The notes under the pieces: generated by a model | Database searches by the model: none | What the model saw: only the letters and a program-made list of their open reading frames with translations | Told to the model about the DNA's origin: nothing | Translations under genes and position numbers: made by a program | DNA from: Candidatus Methylomirabilota bacterium | Lineage (GTDB): Bacteria; Methylomirabilota; Methylomirabilia; Rokubacteriales; CSP1-6 | Assembly (NCBI GenBank): GCA_035936835.1 | Contig: DASYVT010000123.1 | Span: 1 to 63,387, forward strand | DNA length: 63,387 nt | Direction of reading: 5' to 3' | Shown here: positions 41,079-50,510 of the stretch, piece by piece | Numbering within the stretch: the stretch's first letter is position 1 | Layout of the letters: each line of letters opens with the position of its first letter

Positions 41079-42062
41079 TCACCTTCCCTCTTGGATGGAT
41101 GCCTTGAGCCGCTTGACGCGCTCGAGCCTGTGCGCCCGCCGCTCCTCGGCCTCGGCCCAGCGCCGCCTCTCGCCCGGGGTCTCGGGCACGAAGCGCGGGC
41201 ACGGCCGGGGCCGGAGGTCCGGGCCGAGGTGTACGAAGGTCAGGTAGGCCGTGCAGGCGTGACGCACCTCCCCGGACCAGGGCACCTCGGTCAGGACCTT
41301 GACGCCGACTTCGAGCGACGAGCTGCCGACGTGGTTCAGCGCCGCCTTGAACGTGACGACCTCGTGGGTGGAGATGGGCGCGTAGAAATCGAGCGCGTCG
41401 AGGCACGCCGTCATCACGTGGCCACGGTTGTAGCGCATGGACAAGATGCCGCCCGCCTCGTCGATGTCCATGAGGAGCTTGCCGGGAAACATGGTGTTCC
41501 CGAAAATCGTGTCCTCTGGCAGTACCGATCGGCAGGACTCGAACGCCCACCTGAGCTCCTCGCCGCCTTCGTCGCGGACCTGCGCGGCGGCTGAGCGCCG
41601 GCGGCTGAGGCGCTCGAGCCGCTGGCGCCGACGCTCCTGCGCCGCGGTAAACAGCGCCTCCTCGACGGCCCCTTTGGGCGCGATGGCCGTGGGCACGGGC
41701 GCAGGCTTGAGGTGCTCGTCCACCTTCACGAAGACCAGGTGCGAGTTGAGAGTCATGGCCCGGGCCCCGGAGGCCAGGTTCTCGGCAAAAACCTGGACCC
41801 CCACCTCGATCGAGCAGCGCCCGATCGCCTCGACCTGAGCCCGCAGGAGGGCGATCTCCCCCACCTTGACCGAATGGAGGAAGTCGATGTCGTCCATGGC
41901 GCCGAGCAGGCACTGGCCGCGGGCCACGCGCGCGGCGGCCATGTTCCCCACTGTGGCTATCCACTGCATCATGCGTCCGCCGTGGATCTGCCCGGGCGCT
42001 CCCGCGTGCTCGGGGAACACCCACTGGACCATCTCGGTGACGGTGTCGTTGATCGATAGCAT
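41079..42062 (-). CDS. Double hotdog acyl-CoA thioesterase
   Basis: A 327-residue protein with two hotdog-fold acyl-CoA thioesterase domains: the first with GGRMMQWIATVGNMAAARVA, the second with FPGKLLMDIDEAGGILSMRYNR. They are joined by a charged, Arg-rich linker (about residues 135-170). Such proteins hydrolyse acyl-CoA; chain-length preference is not evident. It lies 4 nt before yebC. Confidence 0.87.
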   Translation of the reverse strand: MLSINDTVTEMVQWVFPEHAGAPGQIHGGRMMQWIATVGNMAAARVARGQCLLGAMDDIDFLHSVKVGEIALLRAQVEAIGRCSIEVGVQVFAENLASGARAMTLNSHLVFVKVDEHLKPAPVPTAIAPKGAVEEALFTAAQERRRQRLERLSRRRSAAAQVRDEGGEELRWAFESCRSVLPEDTIFGNTMFPGKLLMDIDEAGGILSMRYNRGHVMTACLDALDFYAPISTHEVVTFKAALNHVGSSSLEVGVKVLTEVPWSGEVRHACTAYLTFVHLGPDLRPRPCPRFVPETPGERRRWAEAEERRAHRLERVKRLKASIQEGR

Positions 42063-42142
42063 GGGTCAGCGCCGGGACAGGCGTAAGTCCTTCATTTATC
42101 TACCATGCGGCCCGCGCCAAGTCCAGCCGCGTGGCCGCCGCG

Positions 42143-43696
42143 CTACGGCGTGCGGGGCGCGAGCGGTTGAGCCTGCGGCGGGGCGTCTACCCAAGCGCGA
42201 TCGAGACGGTGATTGCCGCTCGGGTGCAGCCGGAAGTTGCGCACCTCGGGCCGCGCTACTACCCAGTGACGGCGCACGTAGAGGGGGATCCACGGGATCT
42301 CCTCGGCGAGGAAGGCCTGGGTCCGCGCGTAGACGCGCTGACGCTCCAGCCTGAAGGAGATCTGGCTCGCGCGGATCAGGAGATCGTCGAGCCGTGCGTT
42401 GCGGTAGAAGGAGAAGTTGGTCGCGGTCGGCCCGCGGACCGCGCCCTCGCTGGTGGACAGCGGGTACAGCAGCAGGTGCGGGTCACCCGCCTCCGCCCTC
42501 GCCTCGGCGAGCGCCAGGTCGTTGGCGCCGCCCTGCATCGCCGCGAGGGCCGCGTCCGTCGCCTCGGCCCGCACGCTCACTGTGATGGATGCGGCGCCGA
42601 GCGCCTCCCGGATCGTCTCAGCCACCCGCGCGATCTCGGGCCCCGCACCCGCGTCGGCGACCAGGGAAGCCGTGAAGCCCCGGCCGACGCCAGCCTCTCC
42701 CAGGAGGCGCTTGGCCGCCGCGACGTCGCCCAAGGCCAACGGCGGGGTCTCGGTCCACGCCCACACGCCGCGAGGCAGGAAGAGACCGAGGGCGACCGCC
42801 AGCGGTTCGACCGACGTGGTGATCGCCGCGGGCGAGAGCGCGGCGGCGATGGCCTGGCGGACCTTCTTCCGCTTGAAGGGCTCCTTTTCAGTCTGCACGG
42901 CCAGGTAACCGATCCGCCAGCCCGGCACCGACAGCGCCCCCTGCATCCGTGAGGGCGCGCCCAAAGGGACAAGGAGATCGAGGCCGCGCGAGTCGAGATC
43001 GGCCTCGGCCTTGGCGGGGTCGCCGGCGTCGAGCAGCACGACCCGCGCCGAGCGCGGCGGCGCGGCCCAGTACGAGGGATTGGCGTCGAGCGTGATGCGG
43101 CCGGGGCTGACCTCGCTGACTGAATAGGGCCCCGTCCCGATCCAGCGCATGGCGCCCGTGCCCGAGTGCGCGACGGAGAAGACGGGGTGCGCGAGCACGG
43201 TGAGGAGCGGCGCGTACGGCAGGGCGAGGTTGATCTGCACCGTTCGCTGGTCCGGCGTCAGAATCTCCCTCACTACGCCGGGCGAACCCCGCAGGAGCCG
43301 GGAGGGCGCCGGGTTCGGCGAGGGCGCCATAGGGTGGCCGGGCACGATGATGCGGTCGAGGCTCTCCGCCACGTGGCGCGCCGCGAGCGGGGTGCCGTCG
43401 TGGAAGCGGACACCGTCGCGGATGCGGAAGGTCCACTGGAGCCCGTCGCGGGAGACCGTCCACGAGGTCGCCAACCCGGGCTCCACGTCGCTCGAGCCCT
43501 CGCGGTACTGGACAAGGGTGTCGAACACCTGGCGCGCGATCAGGGGCACGGAGCCATCGAGAGCCGTGGCCGGATCCAGTGCGGCGGGAATGGACGGCAG
43601 GCCGACCCGGAGCGGGACACCTTGGGCTGCAGCAGGGGCGGGCGTCGCGACGGCGGCCAGCACCGCCAGGATCAGGCCGCCGAACCTGCAGGACAT
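42143..43696 (-). CDS. ABC transporter substrate-binding protein, peptide/nickel (SBP_bac_5) family
   Basis: A 517-residue periplasmic binding protein. A signal peptide (GLILAVLAAVATPAPAAAQG) is followed by the family 5 pattern: LDPATALDGSVPLIARQVFD, DVEPGLATSWTVSRDGLQWT, FRIRDGVRFHDGTPLAARHV. No permease or ATPase genes are adjacent, so it is an orphan component here. Ligand unknown. It is divergent from the proteasome operon. Confidence 0.9.
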   Translation of the reverse strand: MSCRFGGLILAVLAAVATPAPAAAQGVPLRVGLPSIPAALDPATALDGSVPLIARQVFDTLVQYREGSSDVEPGLATSWTVSRDGLQWTFRIRDGVRFHDGTPLAARHVAESLDRIIVPGHPMAPSPNPAPSRLLRGSPGVVREILTPDQRTVQINLALPYAPLLTVLAHPVFSVAHSGTGAMRWIGTGPYSVSEVSPGRITLDANPSYWAAPPRSARVVLLDAGDPAKAEADLDSRGLDLLVPLGAPSRMQGALSVPGWRIGYLAVQTEKEPFKRKKVRQAIAAALSPAAITTSVEPLAVALGLFLPRGVWAWTETPPLALGDVAAAKRLLGEAGVGRGFTASLVADAGAGPEIARVAETIREALGAASITVSVRAEATDAALAAMQGGANDLALAEARAEAGDPHLLLYPLSTSEGAVRGPTATNFSFYRNARLDDLLIRASQISFRLERQRVYARTQAFLAEEIPWIPLYVRRHWVVARPEVRNFRLHPSGNHRLDRAWVDAPPQAQPLAPRTP

Positions 43697-44017
43697 GGAG
43701 CCTTTATATCAAAGCATGGAACTTGATGTGCCGTGGCGCGGCACACGCTGCTCATCCTTTCCGCACGGGTCCGCACCGGCGCGGCCGTCTGCGGCGGGCA
43801 TGGGGCTGTTCTCATGGCTTTCCGGCTCCGGCCCTTCCGTGGCACCAAACGTGCTCTGTTCTCTGGCAGGAACAAAGGGGCCCTTCGAGCCATCGCGGAA
43901 CCGGCATCGACGGCCGCAAGTTGCACTTGATGAGAGCCATCGGAGGAGCCGAAGAGACGAAATGGAAAAACTCGAATGAATTCAATAGCTCTGAACCGTC
44001 ATCCGGGGCCAATTCCC
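43697..44017. other. Intergenic region upstream of the proteasome operon, no gene seen
   Basis: About 320 bp between the divergent binding-protein gene and the arc promoter. Short frames exist (for example 43733-43930), but they lack ribosome sites or family resemblance, and none has the acidic composition or Gly-Gly-Gln/Glu end of a pup gene. The GC content drops toward the promoter. Confidence 0.7.
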
Positions 44018-44047
44018 TTGACTTATTTCAAACCGGCCCCCTATACT
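44018..44047 (+). promoter_or_regulatory. Promoter of the arc-dop-prcBA-pafA operon
   Basis: TTGACT (44018-44023) and TATACT (44042-44047) are separated by 18 nt, a strong sigma70-like promoter in an AT-richer patch. The predicted start near 44054 leaves a 5' leader of about 100 nt before the arc ATG. Confidence 0.82.
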
Positions 44048-44114
44048 GAGAAAAATTTCGGGACCACCGACTGAGAGCAGGGGCTGGCGACTGAGAGCAG
44101 AGGCCGGCTCTCAG
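44045..44114 (+). promoter_or_regulatory. Repeats and alternative hairpin in the arc 5' leader
   Basis: ACTGAGA occurs at 44045, 44070 and 44090; the last two lie in a 13-bp direct repeat CGACTGAGAGCAG with a 20-nt period. A single complementary GCTCTCAG (44107-44114) can pair with either CTGAGAGC (44071-44078 or 44091-44098), giving two mutually exclusive hairpins. This could be an operator array on DNA or a switchable RNA structure. Confidence 0.55.
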
Positions 44115-44152
44115 GAAGCGCCCGCTGGACCACCAGAAAGGAACGGGCGAAC

Positions 44153-45982
44153 ATGAAGGAGTTCGAGAAGAAGACTCCGAGCCGGGAGCCGTCGTCCGAA
44201 CGGATGACGGGCCTGTCCAAGTTTCTGCCCATGTCCGATTCCAACTACCGCCGCCGGCTGACCGAGTACGAGGTCCAGGTCCAGGACCTCCAGGCCTACG
44301 TGCATTCGCTCGAAGCCGAGACCGGCCGCCTGCGCAAGAAGCTCGAGGACGCGCCGAAGGAGTTCATGGTCCTCGAGAACAAGCTGCGCGAGGCCAACCG
44401 CCAGCTCGTCCAGGCCTTCAACCAGAACGAGAAGCTCGTCAACGCGCTCTACGAGGCGCGGGAGCAGATCACCTCGCTGAAGGAGGAGGTGGACAAGCTC
44501 TGCGCGCCGCCGTCGACGTACGGCGTCTACCTCTCGGTCAACGAGGACGGGACGGTCAACGTGCTGTCCCAGAGCCGCAAGGTCAAGGTCAACCTGCACC
44601 CGTCCATCAAGCCCGACGGGCTCAAGCCCGGCCAGGAGCTGGTGCTGAACGAAGGGCTCAACGTGGTCGAGGCGGCGGGCTACGAGATCCAGGGCGACGT
44701 GGTCATCCTGAAGGAGCTGCTCGAGGAAGGCCGCGCGATCGTCACGCTCCGCGCCGACGAGGACAAGGTCGGCATCGTGGCCGATCCGCTCCGCTCCGTG
44801 AAGCTCAAGGTCGGCGACCACATCCTGATGGACGGCAAGAGCGGCTACCTGCTCGAGAAGCTGCCGAAGAGCGAGGTCGAAGACCTGGCGCTCGAGGAAG
44901 TGCCGGACATTAACTACGAGGACATCGGCGGTCTCACGACCCAGATCGAGGCCATCAGGGACGCCGTTGAGCTGCCGTACCTCTACGCCGACTACTACCG
45001 CGAGCACCAGCTGAGGCCGCCCAAGGGCGTGCTGCTCTACGGCCCTCCGGGCTGCGGCAAGACCATGATCGCCAAGGCGATGGCGAACAACCTCGCCCAG
45101 AAGATCTCCGAGAAGCGCGGCGAGAAGGTCAAGGGCTACTTCCTGAACATCAAGGGCCCCGAGCTGCTCAACAAGTATGTCGGCGAGACCGAGCGGAAGA
45201 TCCGCGAGATCTTCGTCAAGGCCCGCGAGAAGGCGGCCGAGGACGTGCCTGTGATCGTCTTCTTCGACGAGATGGACGCGCTGTTCCGCACGCGCGGCTC
45301 GGGCATCTCGTCGGACGTGGAGACGACCATCGTGCCGCAGCTCCTGGCCGAGATCGATGGCGTCGAGTACCTGCGGAACGTCATCGTCGTCGGCGCCTCG
45401 AACCGCCAGGACCTCATAGACCCGGCCATCCTGCGCCCCGGCCGGCTCGACGTGAAGATCAAGATCGAGCGGCCGGACGCGGCCGCCGCCGTGGACATCT
45501 TCAACAAGTACATGACCGCCGAGCTGCCGATCCACGAGTCGGAGCTCAGCCAGAACGGCGGCGAGATCCAGCCGGCGGTTGACCGCATGATCGCGGCCGC
45601 CGTGGCGGAGATGTACAGCCTGGAAGAGGAGAACCGCTTCCTCGAGGTGACGTACGCCAACGGCGACAAGGAAGTCCTGTACTTCAAGGACTTCTCGTCG
45701 GGGGCAATGATCGAGTCCGTGGTGCGCCGGGCCAAGAAGCTGGCGCTGAAGCGCTATATCAAGACGAGCGAGAAGGGCATCAACCTCGACGACCTCCTCA
45801 ACGCCGTCCGCGAGGAGTTCAAGGAGAACGAGGACCTGCCCAACACGACGAACCCCGACGACTGGGCCAAGATCGCCGGCAAGAAGGGCGAGCGGATCGT
45901 CTACGTCAAGCCGCTGATGGGCGAGGCGAAAGAGAAGCAGCGGGCCGTCGAGCGGGTGATCAACACCGGCCAGTACCTGTAA
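44153..45982 (+). CDS. arc: Proteasome-associated AAA ATPase (Mpa/ARC)
   Basis: The ring ATPase that unfolds tagged proteins and feeds them to the 20S core. The 609-residue protein has an N-terminal coiled coil (about 31-117), tandem OB domains, and an AAA module with Walker A GPPGCGKT (297-304), Walker [10 protein letters not shown] and [11 protein letters not shown]. The C-terminus GQYL is the penultimate-tyrosine motif that docks Mpa onto the proteasome. The coiled coil is where Pup binds in mycobacteria. It opens the operon, with its own promoter. Confidence 0.95.
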   Translation: MKEFEKKTPSREPSSERMTGLSKFLPMSDSNYRRRLTEYEVQVQDLQAYVHSLEAETGRLRKKLEDAPKEFMVLENKLREANRQLVQAFNQNEKLVNALYEAREQITSLKEEVDKLCAPPSTYGVYLSVNEDGTVNVLSQSRKVKVNLHPSIKPDGLKPGQELVLNEGLNVVEAAGYEIQGDVVILKELLEEGRAIVTLRADEDKVGIVADPLRSVKLKVGDHILMDGKSGYLLEKLPKSEVEDLALEEVPDINYEDIGGLTTQIEAIRDAVELPYLYADYYREHQLRPPKGVLLYGPPGCGKTMIAKAMANNLAQKISEKRGEKVKGYFLNIKGPELLNKYVGETERKIREIFVKAREKAAEDVPVIVFFDEMDALFRTRGSGISSDVETTIVPQLLAEIDGVEYLRNVIVVGASNRQDLIDPAILRPGRLDVKIKIERPDAAAAVDIFNKYMTAELPIHESELSQNGGEIQPAVDRMIAAAVAEMYSLEEENRFLEVTYANGDKEVLYFKDFSSGAMIESVVRRAKKLALKRYIKTSEKGINLDDLLNAVREEFKENEDLPNTTNPDDWAKIAGKKGERIVYVKPLMGEAKEKQRAVERVINTGQYL

Positions 45983-45988
45983 GCATCC

Positions 45989-46023
45989 CGGCGGGAGGGG
46001 GGCATAAGCACCTCCTCCCGCCG
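45989..46023 (+). terminator. Hairpin between arc and dop
   Basis: A 13-bp stem with one G-U pair (45989-46001 with 46011-46023; CGGCGGGAGG on the left) around GCATAAGCA, followed by TCTGTTCTC. It lies between the arc stop and the dop ATG, so it could attenuate transcription or stabilise the arc message. Confidence 0.6.
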
Positions 46024-46058
46024 TCTGTTCTCACCACGAGCTGTCGTCCGGGGGCTCC

Positions 46059-47558
46059 ATGGCGATTCCGAAAGTGATGGGCATCGAGACCGAGTACGGG
46101 ATCACGGTCAAGAACCAGCCCGACTTCAATCCGATCCTCTCGTCGCTCCTGCTCATCAACTCGTACGAGACGTACCGCTCCTCGCGCATCCGGTGGGACT
46201 ACGAGGCCGAGAGCCCCCTCCGGGACGCGCGCGGCTTCGAGTACATGGAGGAGAAGGAGACGCCGTCGAAGGAGGAGTCGCGCCTCATTAACCTCATCCT
46301 CTCGAACGGCGCGCGCTTCTACGTCGACCACGCGCACCCCGAGTACTCCTCGCCGGAGACGACCAACCCGCGCGACTGCGTCATCTGGGACAGGGCCGGT
46401 GAACGCATCCTGGACCTCGCCCGCACGCGGGCGGAGGCCGTCTCGCCTCCCGAGCAGCGGATCCTCATCTACAAGAACAACACCGACTCGAAGGGCAACT
46501 CCTACGGCACCCACGAGAACTACCTCATGGACCGCAAGGTGCCCTTCGCGCGCATTGTCCAGTACCTGATGCCGTTCTTCGCGAGCCGGCAGGTCTTCAC
46601 CGGCGCGGGCAAGGTCGGCGCCGAGAACAACACGGAGCACTGCGACTACCAGGTCTCGCAGCGGGCCGACTTCCTCGAGACCGAGGTGGGGCTGGAGACG
46701 ATGCACAGCCGCCCCATCATCAACACGCGCGACGAGCCGCACGCCGACCCGGAGAAGTACCGCCGCCTCCACGTCATCGTGGGCGACGCGAACATGAGCG
46801 AGGTCGCGAACTATCTCAAGTGCGGCACCATGGCGATCGTGCTCAGCATGATCGAGGACGACTTCATCGAGCGGGACCTCTCGCTCGAGAGCCCGGTGCT
46901 CGCGTACCGCATGGTGTCCCGGGACCTCGCCTGCCGCGAGACCTTCAAGCTCAAGGACGGCCGCGCGCTCACCGCCGTGGACCTCCAGCAGGAGTTCCTC
47001 GCCCTCGCGCGCGAGTACTACCGCACCCGCGAGCACGAGCCCTGGGTGGACGACGTCATGGCGCGCTGGGGCTCGGTGCTCGACCGCCTGGCGAGGGACC
47101 CGATGAGCCTCGGCCGCGAGGTCGACTGGGTCATCAAGCGCTCGCTCATTCAAAGCTACATGGGCAAGCACAGCCTCGAGTGGTCCGACTCGCGCGTGGC
47201 GATGATCGATCTCCAGTACCACGACATCCGGCCGGGCAAGGGGCTCTACTACAAGCTCGAGGAGTCCGACGCGGTCGAGCGCATGACCTCGGAAGACGAG
47301 GTGACCAAGGCGATCTACGACCCGCCCAAGGACACGCGCGCCTACTTCCGCGGCATGTGCCTGCAGAAGTACTCGGACGAGGTCGTGTCGGCGTCCTGGG
47401 ACTCGGTGATCTTCGACCTCAAGGAAGGCCCGCTCAAGAAGATCTTCATGCTGGAACCGCTGCGCGGCACCGAGGCGCACGTCCGACAGCTCTTCGCCGA
47501 ATCCGCCACCGCCAGGGACCTGCTGCGCAACCTCGGCAAGCCGACGGGTGACGTGTGA
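46059..47558 (+). CDS. dop: Deamidase/depupylase of Pup (Dop)
   Basis: Dop, a glutamine-synthetase-like enzyme that deamidates Pup-Gln to Pup-Glu and removes Pup from substrates. The 499-residue protein starts MAIPKVMGIETEYGIT, contains the Dop-specific loop (about residues 36-78), which PafA lacks, and has the conserved Asp at 90 (FYVDHAHPEYSSPE). It is normally adjacent to pup; here it overlaps prcB directly (GTGA). Confidence 0.94.
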   Translation: MAIPKVMGIETEYGITVKNQPDFNPILSSLLLINSYETYRSSRIRWDYEAESPLRDARGFEYMEEKETPSKEESRLINLILSNGARFYVDHAHPEYSSPETTNPRDCVIWDRAGERILDLARTRAEAVSPPEQRILIYKNNTDSKGNSYGTHENYLMDRKVPFARIVQYLMPFFASRQVFTGAGKVGAENNTEHCDYQVSQRADFLETEVGLETMHSRPIINTRDEPHADPEKYRRLHVIVGDANMSEVANYLKCGTMAIVLSMIEDDFIERDLSLESPVLAYRMVSRDLACRETFKLKDGRALTAVDLQQEFLALAREYYRTREHEPWVDDVMARWGSVLDRLARDPMSLGREVDWVIKRSLIQSYMGKHSLEWSDSRVAMIDLQYHDIRPGKGLYYKLEESDAVERMTSEDEVTKAIYDPPKDTRAYFRGMCLQKYSDEVVSASWDSVIFDLKEGPLKKIFMLEPLRGTEAHVRQLFAESATARDLLRNLGKPTGDV

Positions 47559-48376
47559 GCATGACGCCTGACCGTTGGCAGGGCGCGTTCTTCGACTACG
47601 CCACGTCGAGCTTCGCGGACATCCTCCGCAACTCGGCGCCCCATCTCTTGCCGCACCCTGAGGACCTCCCCCGCGAAGAACGTGGCCCGCACAGCGCCCC
47701 GGCGGTGCCCCACGGCACGACGGTGCTGGCGCTCCGCTACCGCGACGGCGTGATCATGGCCGGCGACCGGCAGGCCAGCGAGGGCTACCAGGTCGCTTCC
47801 CGCCGCATCGACAAGATCTTCAAGTCCGACGACCTCTCCGGCGTCGGCATCGCGGGCGCGGCCGGGCCGGCCATGGAGATGGCGCGCCTCTTCCAGACCG
47901 AGCTCGAGCACTACGAGAAGGTCGAGGGCGAGAACCTCTCGCTCGACGGTAAGGCCAACAAGCTCGGGCAGATGATCCGGATGAACCTGCCCATGGCCAT
48001 GCAGGGCCTCGTCGTGGTGCCGATCTTCGCGGGCTTCGACGAGCGGGCGGGCGTGGGGCGGCTCTTCAAGTACGACGTCACCGGCGGCCGCTACGAGGAG
48101 ACCGACTACTTCGCCCAGGGCTCGGGGGGCAAGGACGCCCGCGACTCGCTCAAGAAGCGCTTCAAGCGCGACATGGCCAAGGACGAGGCCGTGCGCGTGG
48201 CCATCGAGGCCCTGATGGACGCCGCCGACGAGGACCTCGGCACGGGCGGGCCGGACCTCCAGCGCGGGATCTACCCGACCGTCAAGACGATCACGCGGTC
48301 GGGCTTCGGCGACGTGGCGGACGACGAGATCCGCCGGTATTGCGAAGCCATCCTGGGCGAGCGAGGGCGCCTGTAG
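47555..48376 (+). CDS. prcB: Proteasome subunit beta
   Basis: The catalytic 20S subunit, 273 residues. A propeptide of about 54 residues precedes the processing site HG|TTVLAL, giving Thr55 as the active N-terminal nucleophile; the conserved D and K (MAGDRQAS, SRRIDKIF) follow. The GTG at 47555 overlaps the dop stop; an in-frame ATG at 47561 is an alternative. Its own stop overlaps the prcA start by one base. Confidence 0.95.
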   Translation: MSMTPDRWQGAFFDYATSSFADILRNSAPHLLPHPEDLPREERGPHSAPAVPHGTTVLALRYRDGVIMAGDRQASEGYQVASRRIDKIFKSDDLSGVGIAGAAGPAMEMARLFQTELEHYEKVEGENLSLDGKANKLGQMIRMNLPMAMQGLVVVPIFAGFDERAGVGRLFKYDVTGGRYEETDYFAQGSGGKDARDSLKKRFKRDMAKDEAVRVAIEALMDAADEDLGTGGPDLQRGIYPTVKTITRSGFGDVADDEIRRYCEAILGERGRL

Positions 48377-49086
48377 TGCCGCTGCCGTACTACGTATCGC
48401 CCGAGCAGATGATGAAGGACAAGGCGGAGTATGCCCGCAAGGGCATCTCCCGCGGCAAAGCGATCGTGGCCCTCGAATACCGCGACGGCGTGCTGCTGCT
48501 CGCCGAGAACCCTTCGACGCTCCTGCACAAGATCTCGGAGATCTACGATCGCATCGCGTTCGCCGGCGTGGGCAAGTACAACGAGTTCGAGAACCTCCGG
48601 GTGGCGGGCGTCCGGCACGCGGACATCAAGGGCTACTCCTACAGCCGCGGGGACGTGACCGCCAAGTCGCTCGCCAACGCCTACTCCCAGGCGCTCGGCA
48701 ACATCTTCACCCAGGACAACAAGCCCTTCGAAGTCGAGGTGCTGGTGGTCGAGGTCGGCGACAGCAACGACACGAAAAACGAGATCTACCACATCCTCTA
48801 CGACGGCACGATCGAGGACGAGAAGAACTACGCGGCCATGGGGGGACAGTCAGACGAGATCCGGCGCTACCTCAAGGACAACTACCAGGAGGGGCTCGAC
48901 TTCGCGGGCGCCGTCAAGCTGGGCGTCCGGGCCCTCATGGTGACGCAGAACAAGACCCTGACCGAGCGCGACCTCGAGGTTGCCGTCCTGGACCGCGGCA
49001 AGGAGCGCCGAAAGTTCCGCCGCATCCCGGCCGAGGTGCTCCATCAGCTCCTCGCGGACGACAAGTCGCCCCCCCACTCGGAATAG
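48376..49086 (+). CDS. prcA: Proteasome subunit alpha
   Basis: The structural alpha subunit forming the gated outer rings, 236 residues, without a catalytic Thr. I placed the start at the GTG at 48376 (TAGTG overlap with prcB), giving MPLPYYVSPEQMMKDKAEYA, the expected N-terminal helix; frames extending to 48340 are artefacts. YSRGDVTAKSLANAYSQALG and the C-terminal RKFRRI are family-like. Confidence 0.95.
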   Translation: MPLPYYVSPEQMMKDKAEYARKGISRGKAIVALEYRDGVLLLAENPSTLLHKISEIYDRIAFAGVGKYNEFENLRVAGVRHADIKGYSYSRGDVTAKSLANAYSQALGNIFTQDNKPFEVEVLVVEVGDSNDTKNEIYHILYDGTIEDEKNYAAMGGQSDEIRRYLKDNYQEGLDFAGAVKLGVRALMVTQNKTLTERDLEVAVLDRGKERRKFRRIPAEVLHQLLADDKSPPHSE

Positions 49087-49124
49087 TTGCCCTCGGTCCC
49101 CTGCCCTGCTAGGCTGAGTCCCTC

Positions 49125-50480
49125 ATGAAGCGCCGCATCTTCGGTATCGAGAACGAGTACGGCCTGACGTGCACGCTCAACGGCCAGCGGCGCCTGTCGC
49201 CGGACAACGTCGCGCGCTACCTGTTCGAAAAGGTCATCCCCGGCGCCCGCAACGCCAACGTCTTCCTCGAGAACGGCGCCCGGCTCTACCTCGACACGGG
49301 CTTCCACCCCGAGTACGCTACGCCCGAGTGCGACGACATCACCGACCTGGTCATCCACGACAAGGCGGGCGAGCGGATCGTCGAGGACCTCCTGCACCAG
49401 GCCGAGAAGCGGCTGCGCGAGGACGGCATCTCGGGCAACATCCTGCTCTTCAAGAACAACACGGACTCGGCCGGCAACTCCTACGGCTGCCACGAAAACT
49501 ATCTCGTCAGCCGCGACGTCTCGTTCCAGCGCCTGGCCGAGGGGCTGATCCCCTTCTTCGTCACGCGGCAGATCTTCGCCGGCGCGGGCAAGGTGCTCCA
49601 GACCCCGCGCGGCTTCCACTACTGCCTCTCGCAGCGGGCGCAGCACATCTGCCAGGAGATCTCCGGCGCCACGACCTCGTCGCGCTCGATCATCAACACC
49701 CGCGACGAGCCGCACGCCGACGCCGAGAAATACCGGCGCCTGCATGTCATCGTGGGCGACTCGAACATGTCGGAGGTGGCGACCTACCTCAAGGTCGGCA
49801 CCACCGCGCTGCTGCTCGACATGATCGAGGACGGCTTCTTCGACAAGGACTACAGCCTCCAGTCGCCGGTCCAGGCCATCCGGGACATCAGCCACGACCC
49901 GACGCTGCGGGAGACGGTCAGGCTCAAGGACGGGCGGACGATCACGCCGCTACAGCTGCAGACGGAGTACCTCGAGCACGCGACGCGCTACGTCAACTCG
50001 ATCGACGCCGACCCCGTGACGAAGGACGTGCTCGCGCGCTGGACGCACGTGATCGAGGCCCTGCACGGCGACCCGATGAACCTGTACCGCGAGGTGGACT
50101 GGGTCATCAAGAAGCGCATCATCGAGTCCTTCATGGAGAAGCACCGGCTGTCCTGGCGCGACCCCAAGGTCTCGCTCATGGACCTCCAGTACCACGACAT
50201 CCGCCCCCACAAGGGTTTGTACTGCCAGCTGGTCAAGCACGACATGGTCGACCGGATCACGACGGACGACGCGATCGAGCGCGCCAAGCACCTGCCGCCG
50301 CAGACGACGCGGGCGCGCCTGCGGGGCGAATTCATCCGGCAGGCCAACCTCAAGGGGAAGGACTACCGCGTGGACTGGGTGTACCTGAAGCTCAACGACC
50401 CGGAGCGCGAGACCATCCTCTGCAAGGACCCGTTCCAGAGCCACGACGAGCGGGTGGAGCGCCTGATCCGCTCCTTCTAG
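49125..50480 (+). CDS. pafA: Pup-protein ligase (PafA)
   Basis: PafA attaches Pup through its C-terminal Glu to substrate lysines using ATP. The 451-residue protein starts [15 protein letters not shown], has the catalytic Asp at 57 ([15 protein letters not shown]) and lacks the long Dop loop. Both a ligase and a depupylase are thus present, implying an active tagging cycle. It is 38 nt downstream of prcA. Confidence 0.94.
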   Translation: MKRRIFGIENEYGLTCTLNGQRRLSPDNVARYLFEKVIPGARNANVFLENGARLYLDTGFHPEYATPECDDITDLVIHDKAGERIVEDLLHQAEKRLREDGISGNILLFKNNTDSAGNSYGCHENYLVSRDVSFQRLAEGLIPFFVTRQIFAGAGKVLQTPRGFHYCLSQRAQHICQEISGATTSSRSIINTRDEPHADAEKYRRLHVIVGDSNMSEVATYLKVGTTALLLDMIEDGFFDKDYSLQSPVQAIRDISHDPTLRETVRLKDGRTITPLQLQTEYLEHATRYVNSIDADPVTKDVLARWTHVIEALHGDPMNLYREVDWVIKKRIIESFMEKHRLSWRDPKVSLMDLQYHDIRPHKGLYCQLVKHDMVDRITTDDAIERAKHLPPQTTRARLRGEFIRQANLKGKDYRVDWVYLKLNDPERETILCKDPFQSHDERVERLIRSF

Positions 50481-50510
50481 CGTCGGCGGCCGCCTGACCA
50501 GGCGACGTCC

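Noticed and set aside
43733-43930. 65-codon frame upstream of arc considered as a pup candidate
   Set aside because: It is basic and hydrophobic, ends in Cys-Thr rather than Gly-Gly-Gln/Glu, has no good ribosome site and lies before the arc promoter.
43812-44012. 66-codon minus-strand frame upstream of arc as a pup candidate
   Set aside because: Wrong composition and C-terminus (AGAGKP) and it overlaps the operon promoter region.
44111-45535. 474-codon minus-strand open frame
   Set aside because: Antisense to arc; Leu/Val/Asp-rich shadow translation.
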